A DNA stretch of 64,000 nt, taken from assembly GCF_003334855.1 (NCBI RefSeq), contig NZ_QOWE01000002.1:310001-374000 (forward strand). Direction: 5' to 3'. Origin of the DNA: Larkinella punicea (GTDB taxonomy: Bacteria; Bacteroidota; Bacteroidia; Cytophagales; Spirosomataceae). The position numbers and the translations under genes were made by a program. This document shows positions 43,719-54,500 of this stretch, in pieces. How positions within the stretch are numbered: the first letter of the stretch is position 1; each line of letters opens with the position of its first letter. The notes under the pieces were generated by a model. It was not told the DNA's origin. It made no database searches and saw nothing but the letters and a program-made list of their open reading frames with translations.

Positions 43719-44652
43719 TGCTTATCCTTTTTTCTGAAATTTCAATATAGTCTTCTTTTAGCTCAATTCCGTGATAATTGCGTTTCAACTTTTTACATAC
43801 TACTCCTACCGTTCCTGCACCAAAAAAAGGGTCTAAAATAAAGTCCCCTTCTTTGGAAGTAGCGTAAATTATAGGTTTAATTAATTCTTCAGGAAATGTT
43901 GCGAAATGTGCTTCAGGAAAAGGCTCAGTATTAACTTGCCAAACGGTTCTCTTGTTTCTGGTTTTACCTTTTTCCGCTGCTGGTTCCCTCATATTTTCAT
44001 AGTCATAATAATAGTCTTCATTTTTTGAAAACATAAACAAATACTCATGCGATTGCGTTGGTCGGTCTTTAACAGACTCAGGCTGGCAATTAGGTTTATA
44101 CCATATAATATCAGAACGAAGATACCAACCATCAGCCTGAAGAGCTAAAGCTAATCTCCAAGGAATACCTATTAAATCTTTAGGTTTTAATCCTACTGGA
44201 GTTTGTGGTCTATAAGTCATTCCTCTTGCAGGATTTTTTTTATCTTCTGCACGCCAGGTTCTATTACCGCTTGTATAAGAGTCCCCTATATTAAGCCAAA
44301 ATGTACCGTCCTTTTTAAGTTTATCTCGCAAGATTCTGAAAATAGAAACTAAATGATCTATATACTCATTTAAGCTTTCCTCTGCCCCAATTTGTCCAGA
44401 ATACCCATAATCCCTTTTTCCCCAATAGGGAGGGCTAGTTATGATACTTGAATAAAATTCATTTTGTAAACTAGCAACAATTTCTCTCGTATCACCATGA
44501 AAAATCTCGGATGATTTCCAATTATTCTCAGATGATCCTGTTAATATATCCCCTGCATGTCTTACCATTATTAATTCCCTTTCCTGAGACATTAAATGTT
44601 TTGAAAAGCCTTTATGAAAATTATTTGAATATAAACCGGATTTGCGATTCAA
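43708..44652 (-). CDS. Type II site-specific DNA methyltransferase (SPPY type), partner of XcyI-like enzyme
   Basis: A 314-aa beta-class DNA methyltransferase with catalytic TSPPYW (IITSPPYWGKRDYGY), typical of N4-cytosine enzymes, and SAM motif FILDPFFGAGTVGVVCKKL near the C-terminus; a long target-recognition region lies between. It protects CCCGGG-type sites from the overlapping restriction gene. The start is uncertain: ATG 44652, 44592 and 44568 are in frame, and the last is nearest the family start. It has no controller (C-protein) gene beside it. Confidence 0.88.
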   Translation of the reverse strand: MNRKSGLYSNNFHKGFSKHLMSQERELIMVRHAGDILTGSSENNWKSSEIFHGDTREIVASLQNEFYSSIITSPPYWGKRDYGYSGQIGAEESLNEYIDHLVSIFRILRDKLKKDGTFWLNIGDSYTSGNRTWRAEDKKNPARGMTYRPQTPVGLKPKDLIGIPWRLALALQADGWYLRSDIIWYKPNCQPESVKDRPTQSHEYLFMFSKNEDYYYDYENMREPAAEKGKTRNKRTVWQVNTEPFPEAHFATFPEELIKPIIYATSKEGDFILDPFFGAGTVGVVCKKLKRNYHGIELKEDYIEISEKRISNVA

Positions 44653-44715
44653 TAAAACAAAACATAAAACTACAAAATACTGATTAACAGCAATTTATTT
44701 ATTTAAGCTTGCTCT

Positions 44716-45150
44716 TTACGGCCTCCCCCGCTGAAACGTGATCTCTGTCACCAACCCAATCGCACTGATCCGTAGCGCCACCGAGCGGCTGTCGGTTTTC
44801 ACCTTCGGGTCCTGGCAGTGGACGCCTTTTTCGAGAAAGTAAATGTAGAATTTCTGGTTGCGGTCGTCCAGTTGCTCACTGTCCGGGCGGCCCAGAATCT
44901 GTCCAATTTCATTCGAGGATTTCCCTTTCAATTCCTGCCGAACGGTTTTGAAATCATCGACCAGCGAGGCTCTAACGCCGTTACAACCACCCCGATCGGT
45001 CCGCCATTTGACCAGATCCAGCTTACCAAGCTGATCCGGCGGGGGAGAACAACTTGATAGAAGGAACAACGCGCCCGGAAGAATGAACAGCCAAAGAAAA
45101 AACCGCCGACCCTTTCTGAAATCAAATGCGGTTAACGGGTTATTGTTCAT
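44716..45150 (-). CDS. Small lipoprotein of unknown function
   Basis: A 144-aa protein with membrane-anchoring signal (FFLWLFILPGALFLLSSC, lipobox LSSC near residue 34). The mature part has NGVRASLVDDFKTVRQELKG KSSNEI and IGQILGRPDSEQL, an SmpA/BamE-like or unknown short beta fold (SmpA-type lipoproteins have similar DQVxxxLGxPD). This is a loose resemblance. It overlaps the M28 peptidase gene by 11 bp, so they are co-transcribed. Confidence 0.7.
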   Translation of the reverse strand: MNNNPLTAFDFRKGRRFFLWLFILPGALFLLSSCSPPPDQLGKLDLVKWRTDRGGCNGVRASLVDDFKTVRQELKGKSSNEIGQILGRPDSEQLDDRNQKFYIYFLEKGVHCQDPKVKTDSRSVALRISAIGLVTEITFQRGRP

Positions 45151-46138
45151 TGTATAACGTTTGCAGCAGCACCTGACCGACGGCTTTGAGCGTACCGCGG
45201 TCGATGTTGTCCATGTCGTCGTGGGCAGTGTGCCAGTCTTTGAAGAAACTTCCCGACTCCACTTTCAGGTGGATGATGTCGATCATCGGAATTTTGGCGA
45301 CTTTGTTCACCGGCAGGTGGTCATCCGTAATGGCGGGACCCGATTGGCCCGTATCGACAAAATACTGGTTGTAGCCCATGCGGCTGGCCGTTTCCCACAC
45401 TTTGTTGACCACCGTCGGCGCATACTGCATGGAATTGCCTTCTTTCAGGAACGTAGCCCCTTTGGCACCGACCATATCCAGCAAAACGCCGTAATAGGCT
45501 GCATAACCCGGTTTGTGTTTGTTGGCCGCCCAATACTGCGATCCCAGGCAAAAACCGCCGTATTCGTCTTTCGCCAGTTCGGAATTACCCCAGTCTTCAG
45601 CATCGAAGAATATCAGATCGATGCCCACATCGGGTTTCGTGCCGGATTGCTGAATGGTTCGGGCCATTTCGAGCAAAACCCCGACGCCACTGGCACCGTC
45701 GTTGGCACCGATCACCGGTTTGGTTCGGGCCACGCTGTCCTGATCGGCAAACGGGCGGGAATCCCAGTGGGAAGCCAGAACAATCCGTTTGGGCGCGTCC
45801 GGGTTAATGCTGCCAATGATGTTCCGGGCGTTTAGCTTGAGGTTGTCGTAGGTCGTCGCCGTGAAGTTCTGCACCGTGACTTCGCAGCCGAATTGCTTCA
45901 GTTGGGCAATCAGGTAGTCCCCACAACGCCGGTGTGCATCGGTGTTGGGCACCCGCGGCCCAAATGCCACCTGTTTCGCAACGTATGCGTAAGCCGAATC
46001 GGCATTGAACGCCGGGGCCGTAACCGTTTTGACTTCGGTGGCCTGGTTTTCCTGCTGATCCTGTTTTTTGCTTTTGCAGGAACTGACGGTGATTACCGCA
46101 GCCAGCCAAAAGAGAATGATTTTCCTGTTTAGGCGCAT
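45140..46138 (-). CDS. M28-family zinc peptidase / glutaminyl-cyclase-like lipoprotein
   Basis: A 332-aa lipoprotein (lipobox VSSC near residue 21) with an M28 fold: RIVLASHWDSRPFADQD, GANDGASGVGVLLEMART (metal ligands), IDLIFFDAEDWGNSE and a C-terminal HTAHDDMDNIDRGTLKA. The DSR and DDMDN pattern is close to glutaminyl-peptide cyclotransferase-like members. It acts outside the cytoplasmic membrane on peptides; the exact activity, aminopeptidase or cyclase, is open. It sits 20 bp after cysS. Confidence 0.85.
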   Translation of the reverse strand: MRLNRKIILFWLAAVITVSSCKSKKQDQQENQATEVKTVTAPAFNADSAYAYVAKQVAFGPRVPNTDAHRRCGDYLIAQLKQFGCEVTVQNFTATTYDNLKLNARNIIGSINPDAPKRIVLASHWDSRPFADQDSVARTKPVIGANDGASGVGVLLEMARTIQQSGTKPDVGIDLIFFDAEDWGNSELAKDEYGGFCLGSQYWAANKHKPGYAAYYGVLLDMVGAKGATFLKEGNSMQYAPTVVNKVWETASRMGYNQYFVDTGQSGPAITDDHLPVNKVAKIPMIDIIHLKVESGSFFKDWHTAHDDMDNIDRGTLKAVGQVLLQTLYNEQ

Positions 46139-46158
46139 GTTTTACCGATAAGGTTTGA

Positions 46159-47658
46159 CTACTCTTCGTAAGCCCAGTCGATCCGGTGCTTCATATCTTT
46201 GATGGCCAGCCCCTGCGCCTTGAAATAGGAACGGACCTGATCCACTTTATCGTATTGCTTCTGGTCTTTATACTCCCGGTATAACGTCAGCATGCCGTCC
46301 AATACCGCCTGACTCCCGGTTTTTTCTTCGGTCAATCCCAAAACGCCTTCCATGAACTGGATGAACGAATCTTTCAATTCCGTAAAGATTTCTTCTCCCA
46401 AAGCCGCCGACTGAAGCTGGTTTGCATACAGCATATTGACGTATTTCAGCAACGCAAACAACTGGGCAATGCCGACCGCCGTGTTCAGGTCGTCGTTCAG
46501 CGCACCATAAAAATCGTCGATGGCTTTGCGAATTTCCTGCTGCTTTTTTTCATCAACCACCACGCCGTCGGCTGCGGTATAGGTCAATGTCTTGGCGATC
46601 CGCAACCCGTTTGCCAGCCGTTTGTAACCTTTCTGAGCCGCTTTGAGGGCTTCGTTCGAAAAATCGAGTGTGCTCCGGTAATGCGATTGCAGCATGAAAA
46701 ACCGCACCGTCATCGGGCTGTAGGGCTGTTCGAGCAGGTGGTGCGTGCCGGTTACCAGTTCCGACGGCAGAAAGGAGTTACCCAGCGACTTCGACATTTT
46801 CTGTCCGTTCACCGTCAGCATGTTGGAGTGCATCCAATACCGCGCCGGTTCTTCGCCATAAATGCTCTGCCCCTGCGCCACCTCGCATTCGTGGTGCGGA
46901 AATTTCAAATCCATTCCGCCCCCGTGAATATCGAACTGTTTTCCCAGGTATTTGGTACTCATGCAGGTACACTCCAAATGCCAGCCCGGAAAACCGTTGC
47001 TCCAGGGCGAAGGCCACCGCATCAGGTGTTCGGGAGCGGCTCTTTTCCAGAGGGCAAAATCCAGCGGATTTCGTTTTTCCGACTGACCGTCCAGATCGCG
47101 GGTTTCGTTCAGCAGGTCGTCCAGAATACGCCCGGACAGCTTTCCGTAGTTGCCGCCCTGCTGGTTGTATTGCAAAATGTCAAAATACACCGAACCATTC
47201 GATTCGTAAGCCAGCCCCTTGTCGATCAACACCCGGACGGCTTCAATCTGCTCGACCATATGACCCGTTGCGGTAGGTTCGATGCTGGGCGACAACAGAT
47301 TGAACATCTCCGTTACCGAATGAAAATCGTTTGTGTAGCGCTGCACGATTTCCATGGGTTCGATCTTCTCCAGTTTCGCCATCCGCCCGATCTTATCTTC
47401 GCCATCGTCGCCGTCGCCCACCAGGTGGCCCACGTCCGTAATGTTCCGCACATACCGAACTTTGTAGCCGATATGCGTTAAATACCGAAACAGCGTATCG
47501 AAGGTCAGAAACGTGCGGACGTTGCCCAAATGCACGTAGTTATAAACCGTTGGCCCACAAACGTACAAGCCCACGTAAGGCGCGGCAATCGGTACAAACA
47601 GGTCTTTCCGGCGGGTGAGCGTATTGTATAACTTTAGCGGCTGTGTCGGTGTTGTCAT
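46159..47658 (-). CDS. cysS: Cysteinyl-tRNA synthetase
   Basis: A 499-aa class I synthetase: [20 protein letters not shown] (zinc Cys and HIGH-like HLGN), the tRNA/Zn motif [10 protein letters not shown], and the KMSKS loop [11 protein letters not shown]-terminal anticodon-binding helices complete it. It charges tRNA-Cys. Follows the head-to-head pfkB-like kinase, 187 bp apart. All motifs intact. Confidence 0.95.
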   Translation of the reverse strand: MTTPTQPLKLYNTLTRRKDLFVPIAAPYVGLYVCGPTVYNYVHLGNVRTFLTFDTLFRYLTHIGYKVRYVRNITDVGHLVGDGDDGEDKIGRMAKLEKIEPMEIVQRYTNDFHSVTEMFNLLSPSIEPTATGHMVEQIEAVRVLIDKGLAYESNGSVYFDILQYNQQGGNYGKLSGRILDDLLNETRDLDGQSEKRNPLDFALWKRAAPEHLMRWPSPWSNGFPGWHLECTCMSTKYLGKQFDIHGGGMDLKFPHHECEVAQGQSIYGEEPARYWMHSNMLTVNGQKMSKSLGNSFLPSELVTGTHHLLEQPYSPMTVRFFMLQSHYRSTLDFSNEALKAAQKGYKRLANGLRIAKTLTYTAADGVVVDEKKQQEIRKAIDDFYGALNDDLNTAVGIAQLFALLKYVNMLYANQLQSAALGEEIFTELKDSFIQFMEGVLGLTEEKTGSQAVLDGMLTLYREYKDQKQYDKVDQVRSYFKAQGLAIKDMKHRIDWAYEE

Positions 47659-47845
47659 TCTTCAATCGGTCGATCCGACCCTACGGTTTTCTTCGACCAC
47701 AAATCTACACAATGTTCGTCGGAAGTCAGCGCGTTGTGACGAGTGGCAAATGGCGTACTTTTCCTATCTTCGCAACATTCTGGGGCTGGCAGTCAGCCTT
47801 CTGTTCGTTCAATAAGTTAGTTTACACTGTATTTATCCAATCAGC

Positions 47846-48760
47846 ATGAGTTTGTTAACCGTTGGTTCAGTGGCTTTCGATGCGCTGGAAACGCCTTTTG
47901 GCAAAACCGATAAAATCATCGGCGGAGCCGCCACGTACATTACGCTGTCAGCATCGTATTTTACGAATGAAAACAACCTGGTAGCCGTCGTCGGCGACGA
48001 TTTCCCGCAGGAGATGATCGACATCCTCGAAAGCCACGGCGTCGATACCACCGGGCTGGAAATCCGCCCCGGCGAAAAAACGTTCTTCTGGTCGGGGAAA
48101 TACCACAACGACATGAACACGCGGGATACCATTGATGTTCAGTTGAATGTGATGGAAAATTTTGACCCGGTTATTCCCGAAGCTTACGGTAACTGCGAAT
48201 TTCTGATGCTGGGCAACACCGCTCCGGCCATTCAGAAACTGGTCATCGAACGGCTTCCCAACCGCCCGAAGCTGATCATGCTCGACACCATGAATTTCTG
48301 GATGAACATCGCCTGGGACGACCTGATGGAAGTGATCAAACTGGTGGATGTGCTGACGGTGAACGACGAGGAAGCCCGCCAGTTGTCCGGCGAATATTCC
48401 CTGGTGAAAGCGGCTGCCAAAATTGGTGCGATGGGACCCAAAACCGTGATTATCAAGAAAGGCGAACACGGCGCGCTGCTGTTCCACGGTGGCCACATCT
48501 TTTTTGCACCCGCGCTGCCCCTCGAAGAAGTATTTGATCCAACCGGTGCAGGTGATACGTTTGCGGGCGGTTTTATCGGCTACCTGGCCAGCACCGGCGA
48601 TGTGTCGTTCAACAACATGAAACGCGGTATTATTTACGGTTCGGCCATGGCATCGTTCTGCGTCGAAAAATTCGGTGCCGAACGGCTTTTCAATCTAACC
48701 ATAGATGAGATCAATGAGCGTGTAGCGAAGTTTGTGCAGTTGTCGGCTTTTGAAATCTGA
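47846..48760 (+). CDS. PfkB-family (ribokinase-like) sugar/nucleoside kinase
   Basis: A 304-aa PfkB kinase with GGAATYITLSASYF near the N-terminus and the ATP/substrate signature DPTGAGDTFAGGFIGYLA near 230 (catalytic Asp). It phosphorylates a sugar or nucleoside; similar Cytophagia proteins are annotated as sugar kinases or adenosine kinases. The substrate is unknown. Opposite strand to cysS, ends in a very long hairpin shared with the M16 gene. Confidence 0.88.
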   Translation: MSLLTVGSVAFDALETPFGKTDKIIGGAATYITLSASYFTNENNLVAVVGDDFPQEMIDILESHGVDTTGLEIRPGEKTFFWSGKYHNDMNTRDTIDVQLNVMENFDPVIPEAYGNCEFLMLGNTAPAIQKLVIERLPNRPKLIMLDTMNFWMNIAWDDLMEVIKLVDVLTVNDEEARQLSGEYSLVKAAAKIGAMGPKTVIIKKGEHGALLFHGGHIFFAPALPLEEVFDPTGAGDTFAGGFIGYLASTGDVSFNNMKRGIIYGSAMASFCVEKFGAERLFNLTIDEINERVAKFVQLSAFEI

Positions 48761-48842
48761 ACCAGGATTAAGCTGATTTTTCTGATTGAACAGATTTTTT
48801 ATCAGCTTAATCAGAAAAATCAGCTTAATCCCGGTTCAGATT
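48754..48842. terminator. 34-bp-arm hairpin, bidirectional terminator or REP-like element
   Basis: Arms 48754-48787 and 48809-48842 match over 34 bp with one mismatch; the core is GATTAAGCTGATTTTTCTGATT. It overlaps the stop of the kinase gene and the stop of the convergent M16 gene. The size exceeds a normal terminator; it may be a palindromic repeat family copied in the genome. Confidence 0.7.
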
Positions 48843-50124
48843 ACTTCCCCCCAACCACCACCTCAATCAACGAACCATCCGGCAAATACCGGTTGGCCAT
48901 TTCCAGTACCTGTTCGGCCGTGACGGCACGAATGTGTTCGATGTAGGTCGAGATGTAGTCGGCGGGTAAACCGTCGAAGAGCAACGCTTTGTAGCGGTCG
49001 GCAATTTCAAACGGCGTATTGAGATTGCCCACGTAGGAGCCCGCCATGTAGTTCCGAACCGTTTCCAGTTCGTTTTCCGGCACCAGTTCCTCGCGCAACC
49101 GCCCGATTTCCTTCCCGATTTCGTCGAGTGTTTCCTGCGTATTTTCGCGTTTGACGTCGGTTCCGATCAGGAACGATCCCTCATTCGGGTGCATCGCCAG
49201 ATTCGACCAGATTCCGTACGTAAATCCTTTTTCTTCCCGAATGTTTTTCATCAGCCGGGAGCCGAAATAACCACCCAGCACTTCGTTCATCACCAGCGCC
49301 GGGAAATAATCCGGGTGTTTGCGGGTAAACAGCAACCGCCCCAGCCGGATCGAAGATTGCAGGCTGTCGGGTTTGTCGACCAGGCCCGGCGACGGATCGC
49401 TGATGGCGGTTTTGGCGGCATCAGCGGTTTCCGGAACGGTTTCAACGACCTGATGGCCCAGGTATTGGTTGATCAGGGCAATTTCGGTTTCGGTAATTTG
49501 TCCGGCCACCATGACCCGGAAGGGCCGTTGTCGGATGCGCTGCCGGTAGTAAGCTTCTACCCTGTCCCGCTGAATCGCTTCCAGCGTTTCCGGTTTCTGG
49601 TTATGGCCGTATGGATGGTGGGCACCGAAAACCTTTTCCCGAATCAGGCGGCTGGCGACGAAGTTGTTTTTCTCCAGATTAACCCGCAGCGTTTGCAGGG
49701 TAATGTTTTTCTGGTGATTCAGTTCTTTTTCCGGAATCACCGATTCCGTCAGCATTTCCTGAATCATCGGCAACAATGCCGGCAGGTGCTTTGTCAAACC
49801 GTAAACCGTCAGGCTGGCGCGGTTGGTCCCGCTTTGTTGCTCGACAAAAGCCCCATAACGGTCAAAATATTCACTGATTTGGGCCGAAGTGTGCGAATGG
49901 GTTCCTTCCGTCAGCATTTTCATCGCCAGCGTCGACAGCCCCGGCAACGGTTCATACCACGCACCGGCATCGAAGATCACCTCCAGCCGGATAATGGGCT
50001 GCTGGCCGGCATTAATCCAATACATCGGCTGACCATTGTCCATCGTCAGCGTCGCGATGGCCGGCACCCTGACCTCTTCAATTCGTTTATATTCGGGGGC
50101 TTCGGTTCGGTTTACTACTTCCAT
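48841..50124 (-). CDS. M16-family peptidase-like protein without catalytic HxxEH
   Basis: A 427-aa pitrilysin/M16 homologue with the two-domain beta-alpha fold and late motif NEVLGGYFGSRLMKNIREEK (substrate-binding segment). The zinc site expected near residue 70 is replaced: GAWYEPLPGLSTLAMKMLTE reads LAMKM where active enzymes have HFLEH. So it is the inactive partner of a heterodimer, as found in paired M16 genes of Bacteroidota; no active partner gene is beside it. Probably processes envelope peptides together with that subunit. Confidence 0.85.
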   Translation of the reverse strand: MEVVNRTEAPEYKRIEEVRVPAIATLTMDNGQPMYWINAGQQPIIRLEVIFDAGAWYEPLPGLSTLAMKMLTEGTHSHTSAQISEYFDRYGAFVEQQSGTNRASLTVYGLTKHLPALLPMIQEMLTESVIPEKELNHQKNITLQTLRVNLEKNNFVASRLIREKVFGAHHPYGHNQKPETLEAIQRDRVEAYYRQRIRQRPFRVMVAGQITETEIALINQYLGHQVVETVPETADAAKTAISDPSPGLVDKPDSLQSSIRLGRLLFTRKHPDYFPALVMNEVLGGYFGSRLMKNIREEKGFTYGIWSNLAMHPNEGSFLIGTDVKRENTQETLDEIGKEIGRLREELVPENELETVRNYMAGSYVGNLNTPFEIADRYKALLFDGLPADYISTYIEHIRAVTAEQVLEMANRYLPDGSLIEVVVGGK

Positions 50125-50152
50125 TGTTCAATCAATTGCCATGCTCAGGCGG

Positions 50153-50185
50153 TAAAAAAAGAATGGCACGCCCGAAGGGTGCCAT
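50153..50185 (-). terminator. Terminator of the porU-porV operon
   Basis: Stem ATGGCAC (50163-50169)/GTGCCAT (50179-50185), 9-nt loop, followed on the minus strand by a T-run (plus-strand A-run 50153-50160). It lies just after the porV stop. Confidence 0.7.
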
Positions 50186-50209
50186 CGTTACAAGTGAAGT
50201 TAGGTTCGC

Positions 50210-51457
50210 TTATTCAAGACTATCATCGGCATCGTCAACCTCAGCCGATTTGGCTTTTTTGTCGATGTCGATAATCAGCGAAATCCGGAAGGTTTGCGCC
50301 AGCGGACTACCCTGCGTTACCGGAATCAGGTAAGCAAAGTCGATCCCGTATTTCTGTTGCAGCCGAATGCCCAAACCGGTCGTAAAATATTGGCGACCGC
50401 CTTTCAGGCGAGGCTCGTGGTAATAGCCAACGCGGGCAGCAAATTGCTCATTATACCAGTATTCGATCCCCGTGGCAATGTTGATTTCCTTCACCTCTTC
50501 CGAGAAGCCATCGGGTGCATCGGAGAACGAACCGAAAATCGAGCTGAGGGTTGGTCGATTAGGATTTTTGCCCTGCGCAATAATAGGATTGATACCATTG
50601 TACTGAACCACCCCATTGACGGTTTGGTATACCGGTGGCGTCGGTACCATCAACTTGTTCAGATCGAGAATGAAGTTGAATTTGTTGAATTTATCCGTGT
50701 ACAACGTCAACGCCGTCCCTAATTTCAAATTGGTTGGAATAGGCGCCGGATCGGACGTGCCGTACGTCACTTTTCCACCAATATTGGAAATGATTCCACC
50801 GAAAGCCCATTTAAACCCTTTGCCGGTAATATCGTCCCGAACTTCGTTTTGGTAAAAAGCACTGATGTCGAAAGCCGCCGTCGATGCCGGTTTCAGCGAG
50901 ACGCCATTGACCGAGTAGTTGCCGGAAAGGTTCGAATTGATGTAGCGCAGGTTGACGCCCATCGAGAAGTTCTGAAACAACCGGCGGGAATAGGAAGCCG
51001 TTAAGGCATACTCTCTGGAGTTGAATGAACCGGCCGGCTGACCCAGGATGGTCGTAAAGTCGATGGTTCCCATATCGAAATACATCAGCGAAAGCCCGAT
51101 TACATCGTTCTTGCTCACTTTTTTGTAGCCCGATAAAAACGTAAAATACATATCGTCAACCCCGATACTCCGCAGCCAGGGCGTATAGGACAACGCCAGC
51201 CCCTGATCCTTCTCCGCAAAAACCAGCTTCGCCGGATTCCAGAAAACCGCATTGGCGTCGGCACCCAGCGCGGCACCGGCATCTCCCAACCCGGCACTGC
51301 GGGCGTCGGGTGTAAAGTTCAGGAACGGCAATGACATTTGAGGAATCCGGTACGCAACCGTATCCTGCCCCAATAACCCCCCACTAACCTGGGCATTTGA
51401 AACAAGCGGAAGTGTCAGGCAACCAAGTAAACAAATTGACGATAAGGTACGTGTCAT
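50210..51457 (-). CDS. porV: Type IX secretion outer-membrane protein PorV
   Basis: A 415-aa protein with signal peptide (MTRTLSSICLLGCLTLPLVS) and PorV/LptO features: SLPFLNFTPDARSAGLGDAG and ANAVFWNPAKL, then a 14-stranded beta-barrel like FadL. PorV takes secreted cargo from the type IX translocon and hands it to the PorU sortase for attachment to the cell surface. It follows porU by 117 bp, the order known from Porphyromonas. Intact. Confidence 0.92.
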   Translation of the reverse strand: MTRTLSSICLLGCLTLPLVSNAQVSGGLLGQDTVAYRIPQMSLPFLNFTPDARSAGLGDAGAALGADANAVFWNPAKLVFAEKDQGLALSYTPWLRSIGVDDMYFTFLSGYKKVSKNDVIGLSLMYFDMGTIDFTTILGQPAGSFNSREYALTASYSRRLFQNFSMGVNLRYINSNLSGNYSVNGVSLKPASTAAFDISAFYQNEVRDDITGKGFKWAFGGIISNIGGKVTYGTSDPAPIPTNLKLGTALTLYTDKFNKFNFILDLNKLMVPTPPVYQTVNGVVQYNGINPIIAQGKNPNRPTLSSIFGSFSDAPDGFSEEVKEINIATGIEYWYNEQFAARVGYYHEPRLKGGRQYFTTGLGIRLQQKYGIDFAYLIPVTQGSPLAQTFRISLIIDIDKKAKSAEVDDADDSLE

Positions 51458-51574
51458 AAAAGAGGTTTAATTAACTCCCGAATCAGCGCGTTCGTTGGGT
51501 AACCAGGGTAAGAACGCCAAATTTACGATGTTTAAGATAGAATATAAAAGGACGTTTGGAATATATTTTTATAA

Positions 51575-54500
51575 CTATCTAACGTAGAGCAACTTGCCCG
51601 TATGTATTGCCGACGAGCCATCCGACATTGAACGCAAAATAAGCCGATATACATACAAACCGGGTATAATGGCTGCTCCGCCCGGCATGGTTCCGTTCCA
51701 GCTTAGTCCGGTAATAGACGCGTTGCAGTTGGAACATTGATCGATTCGTTCGCTCACCGTTCGGCCGCTCAAATCGGCGATCACCAGCGTACTTTCTAAC
51801 GCATCGCCGGGCCGATTGTGTTGCAAACCGAAGTTTGCCTGTTCCTGAAATGGGTTGGGTGTTACAACAACCGACTGAATGACCAGGGGCGGTTGTGCGG
51901 AAACTACAAAATTCAACGTTGTTTCCGACGGATTATTGTAAACATCCCACGCTTTTACCCGAACGGTGTACGCACCCGGTGGCAGGTTTTGCCAGTCATA
52001 CTGAACCGTCCCGCCCCGCCAATCATCCAGATTTGGGGTAAAATACGCATTCACCACAACCGGCGTCCCGTCGTTCAGACGAACCGTTATTTCGTGACCA
52101 ATACCGTTACGCGCAATATTGATGCCATTTTCGTCATTAAGTTTGGCAATCAGTGTAGTAATCGGTCCAAAAACCGTTCCGTCGTCTACAAAAGTCGTAT
52201 CGTTTATAAACAGACGAATGACCGGTGGCTTCGTATCGGCCACCGGATTCGGGACGCTGCTACCGATTAATAAATTATCGTAACTCCCGGCGGCTTCAAC
52301 CAAACTGTCCGCCTGAACAGCATACAGAAACAGTTTTCCCAGACCAACGCGGTAGTCCAGATCTTTGGGCATCACAAACTGACAGACGAACCTGCCATTC
52401 TGAACGCGCACCTGACCGGAATACAACGGGCTTCGGTATTCGGCATAGTTCATTGGCGGACTGAACTCGGTGCCGTTGGTCGTTACGGTGTCCGCTTTGT
52501 CGAACAGCGTCACTTTTACGTACCCATTAAATGGATTCAGAACCGACCGGCCCTGCTGAACTTCGCCTTCCAGCCGAACGGTTTCCAACGCCCGGAGCGT
52601 ATCGGCCTTTGCGCCAACGGTTTTTCCATTGATACGGGTCAGCACGGCCTGGGCCGTTGGAAAAGCCAGTTGCATGGAAGGATCGCCCAGGAGCGTAAAA
52701 TTGCGGTTCAGGCTGCCGCTGAGGCTGCCATTTTTGGTAAGCCGGATCAAATCGCCCAGCCGGGGCGCACCGTCAGCGGTATTTTGGGCGAGGGCGTCGT
52801 AAAACGCGTTGTTCAACAGATAATTCGTACTGGCATAAACCGGTCGTGCGGTCGTCAGGAGGGCAATGCTGCCGCCCTGCGGGTTCAGCAAAGCCAGTTC
52901 GGCCCCGGACGTCTGCGCCGGATCGTCGTAGCGACCAAACTGGCAGGTGGCCGTGACAAAGATCGGGAGCCGTTGGTTGGTCCAGCCCAGAATGTCCTGC
53001 AAGGTCACCACCTGTTCCTCGGCCCAGCCCGACTCACCCCCGTGGCCCGTATAATTGACAATCAACCGACCGTCGTTCAACGCCTTCGTAATGGCCTGAT
53101 TCACGAGCGGAGCCTTCTGTCCGCCGGGGCTTGATTCCTGGGCAAAACTATCCAGATACAGCTTTTCAGTCCGAAATGGTGGTCGTAAGGTCGTAATTTT
53201 CTGGGCCAGCCGGTCGGCATCGGTTTGGTGAATGTTCGGAAAATCACGGTCGCCATCGTCGGCCACAAACGAAATTTTCGTCTGCCAGTCCCCCGGCAGT
53301 TTCCCCGTAGCGGCATACCGGATCAGCTTATCGACCATCGTCCGGGCTTCTTCAGCGGATTTCACCGGCAACCGGCCTACGCCAATGTCCAGCGAATGGT
53401 CGCCCGAAAAATCTTCCGTCCACTCGCCCTCAGCGGTTTCCAGAAACCCGAAATAGTCGTCGGAACTGTAGCTCAAAACCGGATGCAGCGACTCCCGGCT
53501 TTCGTAAGTTGGCAGCGTGGCCGCCAGTTGGGCCGGGGTCAGCAACTTAGAATAATTTTTGTAATCGAACGTCGCGTCGCCAAACAGCAGCAGGTATTTA
53601 AGCTTACGCGGTGTCTGGTTATTCAGCAAACGGGCGAAATCCCGAAGGGCCGTCGGATCGGGCTGTCCCGATGCAAATTCGTTGTACACTTCCTGCGAAC
53701 TAACGACCAGTACATCAAGTTGATCGTTTTTTCGGCGAAAATCGGCCAGTCGCTCAGCCTGTGTTCGCCAGCTTGCCGGGGTAACGATCAGCAAATCGGG
53801 CGTTTCACGGCTTTGCAGGTTCTGGTTGGCAACGGCAACGGCGGTTTCGGGCGCGCTTGCCTGCTCCGGCGAAAAAACCAGGTATTCGCGCAAGCGGTTT
53901 CCTACGGCTGGCATGCTTCCCTCCTGCTTGTCATTGAGGGTGACGGGCATCAAAACCGGCTCTTGCCGATTGGTCACATCCCACACCTGCATGGTGGCAT
54001 TGGCCTGCTGAATAAGGTAGCGGACGGTTGCCGAACGAACCGATTCCAGCGATCGGAAAAGAAAGGGCTCGTCATACCGACGAAGGATGCGTCGGGTCTG
54101 AAGCGCCAGCGATTGCAAATAGCCCTGCCCGTTTCTGTCGTACGCCAGTACTAGTTTCACCGGGCTTTCCAGCGAAGCAGGCGTTAGGGTAAACGTCTGG
54201 CGGTTTTGACGGCCTTTCCTATCATACTGGTAATCCGTTACGCTTTCGATAGTTTGAGTTCCGACGACTTGCGCCCCCCATTTCAACTGAAACTGGGTAT
54301 TGATCAGCGCACGTCCTACCACATCGGAAGTAACCAGCGCACTCGAACCGGGGACGATACCGGGCAAATTGAACGAAACGGTTTTATCGGTTCCGATGCC
54401 GAGATATTCCAGCCACTCCCGGCCCGACCGAACCAGGTTGGTCATTTCTCCGCTTGCTTTGTAAAACGCGTAGTCGTCAAATTCGGTGATTACTGTACCG

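Noticed and set aside
42728-44715. Flanking direct repeats around the XcyI-like insert
   Set aside because: Left and right flanks (TCTCTACAAAT and ACTACAAAATA) share only a short AT-rich match that is not convincing.
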